A DNA stretch of 64,000 bases from Aphelocoma coerulescens (lineage: Eukaryota > Chordata > Aves > Passeriformes > Corvidae), in NCBI RefSeq assembly GCF_041296385.1, contig NC_091015.1, forward strand, positions 94,348,004-94,412,003. The letters run 5' to 3'. The notes beneath the pieces were generated by a model. The model worked only from the letters and a program-made list of their open reading frames with translations, was not told the origin of the DNA and made no database searches. This document shows, piece after piece, positions 1 through 15,000 of the stretch. The stretch's first letter is position 1. Each line of letters begins with the position of its first letter. The position numbers and the translations under genes were made by a program.

Positions 1-85
1 ATGCCACTGGGCCAAAGTTTCTATGAAGTGGTGAAAATGGCACTGAATTTGACTGCTGCATCAGTACAGGATAGGAGCTTAGAAG
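1..85 (+). CDS. ABCA13: ABCA13 exon 1 of window (5' end may lie upstream)
   Basis: Open in frame from the first base and ends in phase 1 before the donor gtaag at 86. It encodes residues 1-28, beginning [20 protein letters not shown]. The first ATG is only the window edge and not a translation start. The segment belongs to the extracellular N-terminal region and contains the sequon NLT. Its phase fits the next exon at 1133. The true 5' boundary of the exon cannot be seen. Confidence 0.75.
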
Positions 86-3000
86 GTAAGAAATTTGCTT
101 CAGATTTTCTCTGAAGTACCTCATCAGCATGCTGGAAATATATGATAGTAACTGTTGGACCTGCTGCTAAGTTCCTGATGTCCAGGGACTGAACTACATT
201 GCTCTAGTGCTAGCCCAGTTCTTTACTGGTCTGCTTTTTAAATACTAATATTTATAACTAAATTTTATCAGACTCAGGCAACTATCAGATAAACAAAGCA
301 CACTGGTCTAATACATAGTGTTTAGATTGGTCTTTCAGTGATGAATTTTGGAGAGAGACTAAATCAATATAAAGGACAGTTTCTTGAAGACAGTTTCTTC
401 AATGGATTGATAGGAGGAGAACATTTTGTTTTGGACATGCATGTTAAGCATTATGATTAGTTTACTTTAAGCTTCATTCTTCTGTTCTCATAAATTCTGC
501 TCTCAGCTGGAGGGTTACATTTCTTCATCTGCTGCTTCACTATGGAAGATGATTTTAATTGGAGAAGGTAGGCTGGCCCCAGGAAAACTCCTCAAGAAAA
601 GGTCAGGAGCAAGTTTCGTGGGCAAACTGGAGCCCACAATATATAGGTGCAGCTGTCTGCTCAGCATAGAAGGTCAGGCTAAGAGTAATATGCAGTCTAA
701 ATCACTTCACCTGACAAAACAAAGGCTGATGTGGGACAAAGGTGATGTGCTGGAGCCCTTCCACAGAGTATGAACTTGAATTCACTGGAACTTCTGGTAT
801 TCTGCCATTGCTCTCATTCTCAGTAAAGATTCACATCCAGTCCGTAGACACGTGTGTACATTTCAGAGTGGCATCCTGCTGAGTTTGCTGGCAATCACTA
901 CGGCATCCCAGCATCATCATATCAACTGCTGAAATGCCATCAGATTTACTGACTTTACCAATAGTGCAATCATGGGTTTTATCCTAGGTAAATTTGTGTT
1001 CAGGTACACACATCCTGCTGTCCCCCAAAAAGCTGGGAACATGGTACTTGGATCTCAACAAGTGCGAACCACCAAGAAACAACATGAATAAAAAGAATGA
1101 ATTACATAAACAAAAGATTTCCTTTCTTTCAGGTTTTCAGTACAATCTTTCTTTAGGGGGTGTTTTGTGGAATCCGCTTGCTGTGAAAGCAGAACTTGAA
1201 TCCAGGTTTGGTTTTGATGGCCCTCATGTTGAGAACCTGCTAAGTTATACAGCACAATTAACAAAGGTAAAACAGTTGAAAATTTCAGTGTCCTTCTGTT
1301 TTTTTGGTTTGGGTTTTTTTTTTTTTTTGGTACCCTGAAGGGATTTTGCTGTGTTACTGAAGCTTAGATTTGTGAAGCAGCTACAAGGTTGTTAAATATC
1401 CTGGCTTCATTCCCACCAAAAGATATTTAGCTTCAGCTGAAATCTCTGCACATGAACATACTGATAGGTCTAGTTGTGTACACTAATGAATTTATGCTTC
1501 TTTGAAGTCACAACTGTGTATGGTAGAGTCCTGAGTTTATTATCCAGTCCTGTAGAGAATTCTGAGGATTGCTCCACTAAGCTTTTAAACCAAATACTTG
1601 ATTTGAGTCTGCCAGGATTAGCTTGTCTGGTAGCATTTTTCATCTGGTTTGCTGACAAAGAATGCCTGCCTCTTCTGTGGGTAAATTAGGGCACACCAAG
1701 AGTCCTTTCTTCTCAGTTGTGCAGTCTTGATATGAATATACTAGATGAGTTGTCTCAGTGGTGCTTAATCAAATATCCTGGTGATGCATCACATTTAGAA
1801 GAAAATCTCTTTCTTCAGATAGGGATTTCTAACCTATCCTCTAGACCAAAGTGGTCTGTTGTGGTGGTCTGTTCTGAAATGCAGAAAATTGGAAACATCT
1901 TTTGAATTTCTACTTTAGTCCACAGTTTCATTAATGTTGGTATTTATGTGAAATCTGTTTGCTCTTGCAGAGCAGTACAGTTTAGTTATATTCCAGAAAA
2001 GCTCATTGTAAAAATAGCAGATTTAAACAAACAGATAAATTGTAAAATAACCCTTGACTTTCGAATGGCCTTTTAATGGAATATCACTGATAGCCTTTTT
2101 GATCAACTGAACTGAATTCAGCTGCAGCTTGGTAGCTATTGACTGTGGAATCCCAGGCTACTCAATTGCTAGCTATTTAAGCTGAATATTTTATGCTTGT
2201 GTTAGAATGTTGAAGACCATCAAAGACTATGGAAGCAAATATGTGAGCCTCGATCATATTGGTTTTGAGCTCTTCAATTCTGTATCTAATGCCTCATTTT
2301 GTTTGGTGTCAAAACATCTGCAAAACTTTTTATAAATTCTTTGGTCAAGTTGTAAGGAGCAAGGATGTGAAGTATCTCAGAAAGACAACAACAGAATTAA
2401 AATGTGTGGAGTTATTTTTGTAAGTTTTAACAATATTTATAAGCTTGGGAGTATTTAACTTTTTAACACAGAATTTAAAAATTAGTCTATGAGGAAAAAA
2501 TTCTGTTCTCGTGGCCACTCTCTTGAAACGCACCCACCTCAATTTAAAACTAGTCTGCTGCATGTAGTCACTGGTTGAGATGTGTCATTGTACTACGTGC
2601 TTTTTATATCAGTAATTTCTATATTTGTGACGTTGTTTCAAGATAGTTATTCTGCTGTTGGGGTACTGTATCACAGTCAGGTTAGTTCAGCACAAGCCTA
2701 CAAATTATTGTAGAGGTATCAACAGTAGTGTAGCTACAAGCTGAAAATTCCTTGCATATACAGGTCCCATCCTTCTGCCAGCTGTAGGAGCACCTCAGTG
2801 GGGCCACTGGTATTTTACACAGCAACCTGCATGTGGAGTACTTTGAAATGTGTGCCCTGGAATATGAGGCTGGATTAAATGGGCTTTGTTCTCACTGAAG
2901 AGACTATGTGTTATTCTTATTTTCACTAGATAAGTAAGTTGATAACACTCAGCAGCTCTCTTGAAGTAATCATTAATTCCTTGTGTCCTTGCCAGATTCC

Positions 3001-6000
3001 CACAGGAGAGACACTGGAGCAGTTTGTGTGCTCTGCTCTGGCTGTTGTGCCAGAAGATGAAGCAAACAAAGAGAATATTGGAGAGAGCTGTAATTCTACA
3101 TGGCGTGAGGCCAAACTGTATCTTGTTCATGCTGTCAGCAAGTTCAGACTCTATGCACAGGTAACTTTAATAAATTAATAGATTGAATTCCTAGTTTTTC
3201 CATGTAGGTTGTCAGCAATAACTCAGTTAAAAGACCTAAGTTATCTAGAAAAAATTATTTCCATGAACTTTCTTGCTAATAAGATGAAATAATCCTTATA
3301 AAGAATCATTACAGTAGAAGTATAATCTATAATCATGTGTCCATTTAATCAGGTTTTCTCATTAACAGAGATTCAGATTTGAAATCTAGTAGGGAATATA
3401 GTAAAACATGCTGCAATGTGCAGACCTGTCGGAGGAAAGACCCATTACTGTCCCACCTGAGACTGAATGTTGAGCAAAACTGAAAGATGACTAGAGACCT
3501 CCACTGATATATTATATAATTAATTTATTTTTTATTCCCCTTCACTGTCTCTGGCAATAGTGGCTGAAGCAAGATAAAAGTAAACCTCCGGAATAGCATC
3601 TTAAAATTCTGATCTGGCAGAATAGCTTGGCATGCATTCTCTGTAATGACATATGTGTAGTTGCATGGACAAAAGAATAAAACATTCAGATTTTTCCTAA
3701 GAAAAACACCTAGCTGCCTGAACACTGGCATGCTGCATGTTTTTATACTGAAATATGGTTCTTTTCTCCATTTAAAAAAAAGAATCATGAGTCAAGCTGC
3801 ATGGGAGATGCTTGCCATGTCATCTAAAGAAAACATGTAAACCTTCCTGTGTATTTCCTCAAAAATGTAATCTTTGATAAGGTTTCCCTGCTGTTTGATG
3901 AAATATGAAGTAGGAGGTAATAATTTAATGTGATTGCCAAAACTAATGCACTAATTTCTATGTAGGAAAATCCAGTAAGAATTTCAGCCATGATTTTAAA
4001 ACTCTTAGCAATGGTTGACATTCTTATTATGGGAACCTGAAATACTGTAAGCCGTTGGCCACTGTGAATTTTCTCAGTGAACAGAATACCTCTTAGAGTA
4101 AATCTGTTCTATTGGCATTAAAAAGAAAAGTAATGGTGGAGGAAAGGAGAGCAGTCAGTAGGTTTGGCCAGGCCTTGGTATGCCTTTTTCTGGGCTACAC
4201 AATGGGAGCATGCAGGCTCCTTCACCATGTCTTTGTGTGATGGGACTCCAAAAGTGTTAAGGCTGATATCTTCCATCATATTGTCAGTGTAGGCAGAAGT
4301 CTGGTAAAGGAAGCCTGGCTGTGGAAGTCAGCTTTTAGGTGGTTTCAGTGTCAGGCTATATTGTTACCATTCCTGGGTCTTTGGGCAAGGTCAGCTCCAC
4401 ACAGAACGTCAGTTGTCCATATGTTGTAGCATGTTACATTGCCAGCCTGTAGGTCAGTCAAAACTGTATTGAAAATCAGCCTTTGTCACATCAGTCATTT
4501 CAGAGTCTAGAGAGGTTGTTAGGGAGAAATTTTGGTATCATTGTTGATTGTGTGGATTTTTTAAAGACATGCAAATTCCATGTACTGTCTAAATAAGAAA
4601 GCTTTGATACTCTAACGAGGTGTTCTGTTTTGCATTCAATCCATTAGATCCTTGAGCAATGGCTCCGCAGCAGCACTCTCTTTCAGGATTTCCTTTTGGA
4701 ACTTAAAAGAACCATGGCTGATTTAACATCTCAGTTTCTAGATGACAGGGAAGTCAGGAAACTTTTTTCAGAGATAAATACCCTGATACAGCAATGGAAT
4801 GAGAAATCAGGTGCTGATTTTTCAGGAGGATATGTTTCACCTCATGATTGGTAAGTAATACTTATCTTTCTGCAACTTGTCTTATAAAATTAGAGCAACC
4901 TGAATATTCATTTTCACTTTGCATTTAATTGGTTTCTGATTTTTGTCTGTTTTGTGATTTTATTTTTTATTCTGTAGTTCAAAACCTTGTATACAGTCAA
5001 ATAATTATGCTGATTCTTACAAATTCTGGAAAAGAAATTAGGTCTGTGCTTCAGAGTGTAGCTACTTACAGGCTCAGCAGAGGACCTGACTACTACATGA
5101 TCAGGACTCACAGGAATCAGCAGCTGTGGATAACTGACATTTTGAACTAGGACCTTTATCTTGTTCTGCAAACAAAATTTAATTCCCACAAGTAGTTGGT
5201 GTGACTCAGTAATACTTCTCATGTATAACAAGTCCAGTGCAAGTGAAATATTTAGAATTTTTACTGTAGAAGTCAAACTCAGTTGTGAAGGAGATCTTGT
5301 AACAGAAGCCTACAGCAATCGCTACAGCTTATGGAAAACAGAATTTTAAACACAGAATTAGCTGTACACATGTAGTTTGTAATCTCATCTAGGGAACTCT
5401 GACTCTATGATTTTTTTGGATGTTTTTGAACTTTCCTTCCAGTTTCAAGTTCTCTGTCTGTCACTTAATGCAAATGTAAACAGTATATATGAAGAGGTGG
5501 CTGTAACTCCTGTACTTTTTAAGAATGGTACATTTTATCAAGTTGTTCAAATCTTCCTGATCTGGAGGGTTCTACAGAGGACTTAAGTCATACATAAAGG
5601 GAGTTAATGTTTGTCAGAGTTGGCAGAGCCTCAAGAAAGGTCTATGGCAGAGAACAGGAGCTGATACTTCCCTCTTTCTAACTGCACCCTGGATGACTTG
5701 CATTGCTTCCGGGAGTTACAATATTGTCCTCAGTTTTGCACCGCTTGTAATTAATTACTTGTTCATATCAAACATTGTAACTGGAGGAGATATGATTCAT
5801 GTTATACAAATCAACATCTGAGGATAAATCTGAAAGATACTGTCCATTACCAACTGGTAAGAGAGAGATTGCAGTCAAGTTGTTCAACAATTTAGTATTT
5901 GTTTTGAAATTTGGTTCTTATTTAAAAAGGAAGCTGCTGTGCTGCTGCAGTTGTAAGGAACTACAACCTGGTTTTTTAGCAGTTTTACCTTTTTGTTTGC

Positions 6001-9000
6001 AGTACACAATGTTTTTGTGTTGTGCCTCTGTTGATTGCAGAGTTTGGAGAGAAAAAAAATATATTTAAGGAGAAGATATTTTCAACTTTAGGCCTTTGCA
6101 CTCAAAGGCTCTTTTTTCCATGCACCTCCTCTTGATGAATCTTGAAGAGCTAGTAATTGTTTTTTCTTCTAATAAATAGTATTGACACAATAGAAACATC
6201 TGTTGGTGCATTCCAATTTTCACTATGATTTCATGTTTTTGTAGATGTTGAAAAACAATGTTCAGCTATCAGGCAGTGTTTTAGCTTTCAATAATTATGA
6301 GAAAACAAAAAATTCTTTAGAATTCATAGAAAATCAGAGGGTTTGATCAATTTTATTGATACATTCCTGTCTGTAAAATAACTGGCCTGTGGAACATAAA
6401 GGCTTTGTTCTTTTCAGCAGCTGAAAATGTGATGTGCTCAAAGATGTTTGACTCTTTGTGGCTTATAATCTTGATTATAAGTACTGATAAATGCACAATT
6501 CTTTAACTTTGCTGTCTACATTCGGGTTTTGATTTGAATGACATTGTGACTTTCTGGTGGTTTTTTTCACATTTTTTGAAAATCAAAGCAATTATCAATT
6601 TGTGCTAATTCAGATTTTGTGGTAATTAATTTGTGTCTGCTATTAAATGAAATTTGGAATTTCCTTGAATTAAGTAAATATACCTAGATTCTAAAATTAT
6701 GTAATATATATTTAACAAATTTTTGTCTGCCTGCTAGGTAACTAACAAGAAAAAAACTTATGATTAATTTTTCAGGATTTTGGCATCTTTCAAAGAGTTT
6801 TTGAAGACAGAAGAAAATGTAAGGATTTCTGGTGAAAAGAAAATGGATCATCTTTTTCATCTTGTAGAAGTCATAGAAGAAATTATAATGTTTGATTTCT
6901 CAGTTTCTTCAAACAAGTCTCTGATTGAAAATGCCTTGAATAATGCAATTACATGGATACAAAATTTTGCTGGGCAGGAGGAATCTGCCACCAATTTCTC
7001 ATTTGCAGTTTCTGAACTCCATAACGAGCTACAAAAAAATTTACAGCCTCTTCAGAGATTCTGGACAAAAAAGAAGACAGAACTTTTCTGGCATATAGTG
7101 GAAATTTTGTTCCATGAACTTGATTCTAGGCTTTCCCTCTTGAGTCAAATAGAAGTGGAAGAGGTAATTGACACCTTATCTAGAATTTTATCTTCTATTA
7201 CAGAAAATAAAATCTATAATACAAGTATGGTGTTGCTCAAAAATATCCTGAGTGATTGGCCAGAGTTAAATATTACTGCTTTGAGCCATTTAAAACATTT
7301 AAGTGGACACTTCCAAAGAAACCTCTATGAAGCTGGATCATTGTCTGGTGATCATGTCAATGTGTCTTTAAGTACAATTCCTGGAGTGAGTAATACCTCC
7401 TCTTTATTTCTCTCAAATGCAACTTTTATGTATAAGGTACAAGAATTAGGAGAAATTGTGCACAATTTCCTCAGAAATATCCAAAAATTAAACAGTACTA
7501 CTGTGGTCTCACTTGTTCCAAAAATTTTCTCTCTGTACCGGAATGATGATCTGGTTTTAAATATTAAGAGCAATAACACGCTGTTAAAACTTCTTTATGA
7601 GACTTCAAAAAGTATGTCATCTTTTCAAATATGGCATGACCTACAAAATAAGGAACTAGTTTTTGATTTTCTGTTTGAAACTTTCGATCTTCTCTGGAAC
7701 CTCACCAGTAAGTCTCTCTGTGAAAAGTTACTATTAATTTACAACTACACAGAGTTTCAGGCACAGTTTCTTGCACAGAACGGGAATAAAGAGATACAAG
7801 TTGTCTATGACACTCTGAGCAGCCTTAAAACTTTATTTATAGATGAAGAGCTCCAAACAGCTGTCTTATGTTATTTGGAAGAGTTTCTTGATCTGTCTCC
7901 AGAATGTCTGGTAAATAATGGGTGCACTGAATTTTATCTAGCAAACATGACTTCTGTAGAACATTCGGCAGAGGTTTATAGCTTACTTCTGCTTCCATTG
8001 GACAGTGTCCTGTCTAATGTAACAAACTGGGGAGATAAGGTAAGTGTGCCTTCTGCTTTGCACTGCACTTTTACGTGGCTTCAAACATGGACAGAGATTT
8101 TTGAAGAAGGATCAAGTATCTTAAATTTGAATTCAACCTGTTTTGTCTGTCTAAGAAATGACTTGGCATATCTCTCTGAAAGCCTTTTAAATGCAACTCA
8201 CGATGAACTGTGCAATAATACAGCTATGGCTATTGTTGAAGCTACAAGAGTGGTGATGAAGGTACTAAAAGCTGTATTTCAAGAACACAGCGATTTAAAT
8301 GACTTGAAAGATTTTGAGGCTTTCCTTGCTAATCTTCAAAGTGTAATTAATGCATTTGATGTCACAAACTTGTTTAAGGATAGCAGTTTAGAAAGTGTTT
8401 TAGAGACAATGGGAGTTGTGATAACTGAATTGCAGAAATCTATACTGAAGATTGTTAATGAAGAGGTTTTAAATTCTTGGCTTGATGCTTTCATCTCGGG
8501 AGTATCTGAGGGAGAAGATAAGGGTGCTGGTGTATTTTCCATCAGAAATTCCCTTTCTACTATTCTCAAGCTCTCCCAAAAGGAATTTGAGATTATTCTC
8601 ACTGAGATAAATGATACAGCTGCTTTTTTAAAAAGTGTACCTCAAGACAAATATATGGTTTGTATCAGCATTTTCCAGAATCTTACCAAACTAATTTTAG
8701 ACAATACTCTAAAAGACACAAAATACTTGCAAACAAATTTTTCATCTCATCTTAACTCCTTTCTTAATTTTCATAGTACAACGGAGAAAGCAGAGGATTG
8801 TAACACATGGATACATGGATTAGGTAATCTCATTGAAAAATACAAGTCACCTTCCCACCTCGAAAGTGCAAAACATATTTTATTTCTTCTTCAGTCTCTG
8901 GGAAATGCTGAGACAGATGCTAAGCTAATGAATGTGGTGGACTTTGTTAATTTGGTTTTTAATTTGACACTCCCTGAATGTTCCCTAGGTTCTTCTGATA

Positions 9001-12000
9001 TGATTTGTGTAAATGTTTATTTGAAAATCATAGCAAAAACTTTAAAATTTATTCTCCCTGAATTTTATGTAAAAGATGACATTAGTGTGCTTGAATTTAT
9101 TTTTAAACTTTTAAATAATTCTGGAGAGCAAATACAAATGGTCATCAGTGATTTAGTTGGGAGCTCATTGTATGTGTCAAATAAGACCCATTTTAGTCAG
9201 TCAATCCATGGTTTTAACAGGACTTCAAGAATGCTCCTTAATCCTTTTTACCACATTCATGTTTTATCAGTGGAACTTTTGTCAGAAATTCAAAGTCTTC
9301 TGAAAAATAAAACTTTTGAAGTTCAAGGAAACAGCTCCTCTCATTTGGACAATGAGATTGATCCTTTCTTGCATGGGAAAAATATCAGTTTGCTTATGGA
9401 GTTCTTTCAATATATGATTAGAAAACTTGACTCAAGCTTGCAGAGTGAACACAAAACATTTCCTCAGAAACTGATAGAAACAGCAGGTCTGAATATTGAA
9501 CTGGTAAGGAAGGCACTTGGAATTTTCAAGACTCCTACTTTTACTGTCTTTCCATTAAGAGATGAAAAGGAGTTTCTAAAGCATATGGTTGCTTTGATAC
9601 AAAACATGAGAAACATGGATGTTGAGTTTTTGATAAGTAGATTCAAACAGGTCCAGGAGAACCTAGAAAATTTCTTTAAAAATATCAGACCTTTTTCTGT
9701 TGAGAACTCTGAGTTAGGTACTTTAACAGACTGGTGGGATGCATTTGAGAACGTTTCACGTTATTGGAACCTGACTGGTGTAAGGCAAATAACACAGCTT
9801 TTTGAACAAGATGAGCTCTACAGTATAGAAGATGTGTTCAACCTCCTCTTTGATGTTATCAGCCTTACAGAAAGATTGGGTCATGGTAACGTTACAGAAG
9901 CACTAACTGAAATATATGCTTTCATACTGACTCAGGAAGACAAAATGCCAATGTTTACTGATGAGGAGTTCTCTAACCAAGTAGAAGGTCTTCTAATGTT
10001 ACTGGAGATACTGGAAGACATCTCTGATGAACCTGGAGAGGCCTCTGTTTGTTTTTCTGCAGCATTCTGCTGGACTCTCACAACAGAAATGCCTCTGAGT
10101 GATCCCACTGTTATACCTTGTGACTTTGGGCATAGAAATTCTACTCGTCATTACAATGCAGTCATTGAAGTCATTAAGGAGCTTAAACTCATCACTCTGG
10201 ACAGTTTGTCTTGCTCTATGGAAGACTTTCAGGTGAATATCACTCACAATCTGACTTGCTTTTTTCGTCAGATCAAAGAATGGAACTCTATTCTTTTGAA
10301 GTTTTCTGAGCTCCATCATATAAATAGCACAATACTCAAAGAGCTGCTAGATTTTTGGAATGAGCTATCCCTTTATGCTGTGCCACTGCAGGTGAATAAT
10401 ACACATGCAATCAATTGTTCCTCCACTTCAAAGAGCCAAATGGCATTACAAATTGTAGAAACACTGAGCAGCATTTCAGTGTCAGAAATGGAGATGGCCA
10501 AAAGTCTTCTTGAACAGCTGGATGATCTTTATGGTGGCCTAAGTTGGAACAGACAGTCAAGAACATCACTTAAGAGTGTTCTTACTAATGTTAAGAATAT
10601 GACCAGTGAAGTTTCAAGACTCCTGAATACTGAAGCTGTCCTCTCTTTTCTTTCTGTAATTCAGCCTTTAATGATGCTGTCATCTGTTGGAAACCAGACA
10701 CACTCAATGCTTATGACAATTTCAGCTTTAAGTGGGAACATCAATGTATCTGACAACTTTGAGAACTTCTGGTTTCCTGTAGTCACAAGCATAGAAAATT
10801 TATTGGTGAATTTTAGTGTTAGACACTTACTTGTGGTGATTGATCAAGAGTATCAATTACTAAAGTTTGCCACTGGACAGTCCTCTTCAATGGCTCCTGA
10901 TGTTTTACTAGAGCAGTTTAAGACATCATCTGTAGATGCTATATCAAGAAATTTTGAAGATATACAAGACATTGTGAAGAACATTCTATGTGAGTGTAAC
11001 AACAAACATTATTCTAAAATAATGCACGCTCTAATTCTCCTTATGACTAATGAAAGTTCATCAAATGGCCTACTTCTGGCTGTCAAAGATATTATTGACT
11101 TTCTGGAGCTATTCCAAAATAAATCAAAGAAGGACTACCCTGGTATGCTGTTTGGTGACAGTCATCTCAGCAGAGAGAAATTGAATAATACTCACACTGC
11201 TATTTCAGTTTTGCTAAACAGCCTCCTTCATATAATTGCTGATCTTGATGTTGTAGAAGAAGCTTTTCATACAAACAATACTGAGCTTCATATGGCTGAC
11301 TTAATTGATTCATTTTTTTATAATGCACCATATAGAGAAACTTCTCCTCAGTCCCAAAACAGAACTCTGGAGATCATGCAAGAGATTTTTCAAGTAATGT
11401 TTCAGTCTACTGCAGAACATGACAGCAATAAAATAAAACTCTTACTAAGGAATTTGCATAAGGATGCAATGGCAGAAACGAGGTGAGTCTTTTCCATGTA
11501 CTCATTTTGGGAAGTGTGCTGACAAAGACAGAAGGGCTCTCTGTTTATGAACAGCTCCATCAAAACTTTTATTAAGTTAATTACTGTTTCATTTCAGATT
11601 TCTTTCAATTTATGTTGTTCTGACCAGCCATATTTGGTATTCAGAATACATTCTGGTGTGGATCAGATTACTGATGTGTTTAGTCACATATATTGATACT
11701 TGAATTGGTTTCTTTGGAACTATTACAGAAACAATTATTTGAAGATACATGTGATTTAAAATCCTTGCAGGTCTGAATAATGAACCTCCACTAATTGGTG
11801 GGCAACAGTCATTTTTGCCTGTGGAGCTAAATGTTAAAGAATGCTTGGGACTAATTCTTTGTGGCGTGTGCGTGGTTTGTTTTTTCTATGTCCAAATATA
11901 GCTATACAAAATTTATATAACTTAAATTTGTTGATGTCTTACGTTATGGCTATTGTGTTAAGTTGTTCAGGTTAACAAACGCAGTTTCTGAAGGAATCTT

Positions 12001-15000
12001 GAGCCCAAGATAATTTTTGCCTGATTACTCAGATTAGATGTAATCCAGCAGCAGAGGAAACTATTCAGGAAAATATTTACTGATGGTTTACTTAATAAAA
12101 CACCTGCTAGATTGGAGTTGCTGCCTTTAAACAATATTGAATGAGCCCCCAAGCTGATTGCTCCAAACAGCTCTAGGATATCTTTCTGGTGGAGCTACTG
12201 GTCCTACTGTCATAACCCAGCTGAAAAATGGCCTTGTGAAGTTCACACTCTGATGTGGTATTCTGACCTTTATGGTTAATTTTATGGAAATACATGAAAC
12301 CATTGTCCATCAGGATCAAGTATTAACCTACTCTGTTGAAAAATATCAAAATACTAGGAAAGTGGTTTATTTTCCCTCCATGCTGATTATCAGAGATTTG
12401 GAGTATTCTGCTCTTTGCCATTAAGTCAACATATTCTGTGGGCTCTCAGTATTTCTTAAGCTATTATGATTTTGCTTATTTTGTGAAGGTACTTTCTAGC
12501 ACTCTGAGGGCACTTTTTTAGTATGGAAGTATTGTATTCTGATTTTGAAATAGTTCAAACAAATGTAATAACTGTTAAAATTGAAATCCTTGTGTGGTTC
12601 ATTGAAGACTGCATTTTTGCATTGTCACCTGTGAAATTTTTGTGTGTTACCCTTGTAATGAAAATAATTTTTTCTTATTGATGTTTCTACAGAGCATTTA
12701 AAATCTGCAAGATTCTTCAGGAACGTTTATACCCTGATAGTGTCGTACTATTACAGAAATTGCAATTTACCATTTTGAATATTCTCAAAATCTTTTCAGG
12801 TTGGTTATCACAGCAATGACTTTGAGTCACCATATGTGTTAGTGCTGTTAAGGCTTTACTCTAAACAAACCTTTGTACAAATAAGGTAACTTGGGTGATG
12901 CCAAGCAAGACAAGCATACTGATGCCTGGAAATTAAATCAACAGAGGCACAGGGAAAAATCTGATGCAGGTCATAAAAAGGGATGGTTTCTTTCAGGAGT
13001 GTTCATGTTGATTTAAAATCCCAGTGAAAGCAGATCTTGCTGCTCCTCTTCAGCTAGTGAGCTGGATCAAGTCACAGGGGTTTTTTAATGAGACAGACTT
13101 GCCATAGGGCAGTGTGTAGCTGACAGTAAGGAAAAATGGGGCAAGTATTTAAAGGTAGTAGCATCTCCCACTCCTGGCTGTGTTGAGACTGTGAATTGGC
13201 TTCCTGTAGCTGAAAAACTTCACCTTCAAAAAATTGTTCAAGTTTTAATGTTTTACTTTGTTTTATTCCTTATGTATATGATACCAAGATGTGCACTTTA
13301 AGAAAGGCTCTTTATTGACCTGAGTATAATTTCATATTAAATTTTCTCTGGAAAACAAAAGCCAGTGCTTTTCCAACCTCGTATTTTAGCCAACTATGCC
13401 CAGATTTGTTTGCAAAGAGCAATTAGGAGTCATTAACCTGCCATTCTACAGCAAGGGATGAGATCTGTAGTGTCTTATACCAAATTAATTTCCAAAGAGC
13501 ACGTAAAATGTGACTACAACCCAATTCTGACTGTCTTCTCCACTCTCCTGTGATGGATGTAGTTCCAAAGAGTAAAACAGTAGCAATGTTGAGCTAGAAT
13601 AAGTGCAACTGAAATTGTGTAGCCAGGTACCTGGCTTCCGTCCTTGACCTCTGAAGAGCAGTCTATTTATTGAGAGAACTGAGATTAGGGAACTAAGTTT
13701 TTGTCATTCTCATTTCAATACTCTGGTTGTGAGAATGTTTCATAATGTTTCATTTGTTACAGAAAACATTATGAAACCTAATGAGAAAAGATGAAAACTG
13801 CTTGATTTGGTTTGATTTGATTAATTGTATTGTATTACTTCTATGAGCAAGATGAAGGTTTGCTTGTTTTAGAAGCAGTGCTTAATGTTTATTATTCTTC
13901 CTACTTGACTTAAAAACCAAACATAAGGAAAAAACCAACATGGTTGAAAAGATTACTTTGATACTGAATGAGAATTCAGCAGTCAAGTCAAACTCCTTCA
14001 CTACTATCCCACATACAAACCCACTACAGACAGCAGAAAGGAGTTTTTTTCCAAGGATATGGTGGCTGCCAGCTTGGGTACAAACTGCCATCATGGATGA
14101 ATGGGGGATAGTACTATCACCCTATATGGGTTCATTATCCCAAGATATGGAAAATGCTTATGTAATGCTGTTTTCTTCCCCTTGTAGTTTGGGTTTGAAA
14201 GTTACTGCTCACTGGAGGGTTGGTAACACTCTGGTGTTTCTACAGGGAAATAGCATCAGGGGAGCCTGCCCAAGGGAAAGGTTGATGTGGTTAATATACT
14301 CAGCTTCTCAAAGTTATGCTTCTTGCTCATGAAGAGCAAATAGAAATGGATGTTCTTATTATTTATCAGGAAAGTGTAATGGAGAAGAGTAACTGAAATT
14401 GGATCAAACCAGCCTTTCTTGTCATCTGAAATGATACATAAATTTAGGTAGAACTATTTCTCTGTGCCTTAGTACATCAGACTTTCCTTGCTTTTAAAAA
14501 CTTTTCTTTGCCTTTTTAGTTGGCTCACTTTTAATTTGATTCCAAATTGTTTTTTTCAATCTGATTAAATCTGGACATTTTCTCTTACAGAAGAACCCAT
14601 TGTCTTTAGCAATATTTTCTGTGCCATTACAAAGTGTAAAGATGGATTAACAAGTCACTTGCTTCTTACTGTCTTTGAAGGGATTGCTGTGGTTCAAGAT
14701 CATTATCAGGTCTGAATGATTCCCTCACCTACAAGTGTACTTTGCAACATGCATTAAACTTTGGATACTAATGAAAGTTTCCTTTTTTTCCCCACTGCCT
14801 GAATGACAAGTCCCCACAGTGGCTGTACAAAACAGAGGTTTATATAGGCATGGCTCTGATGATTTTGACAGAGATACCCAGAAAAAATTCCTTAAATAAA
14901 CATTGGGGAGCTTTACAAGCTGTTAGCATGATTTAGAATTATTAGAAGTCCTATAACTAGAATAATTGGATTGTCAGTCAATATCAAACACCAGCCCATT

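Noticed and set aside
9999..10319. 106-codon antisense frame within the giant exon
   Set aside because: A shadow of the ABCA13 coding strand with no similarity of its own.
13940..14332. 130-codon plus-strand open frame in an intron
   Set aside because: No recognisable similarity, no splice phase fit with neighbouring ABCA13 exons, and exons 6 and 7 already join in phase across it.
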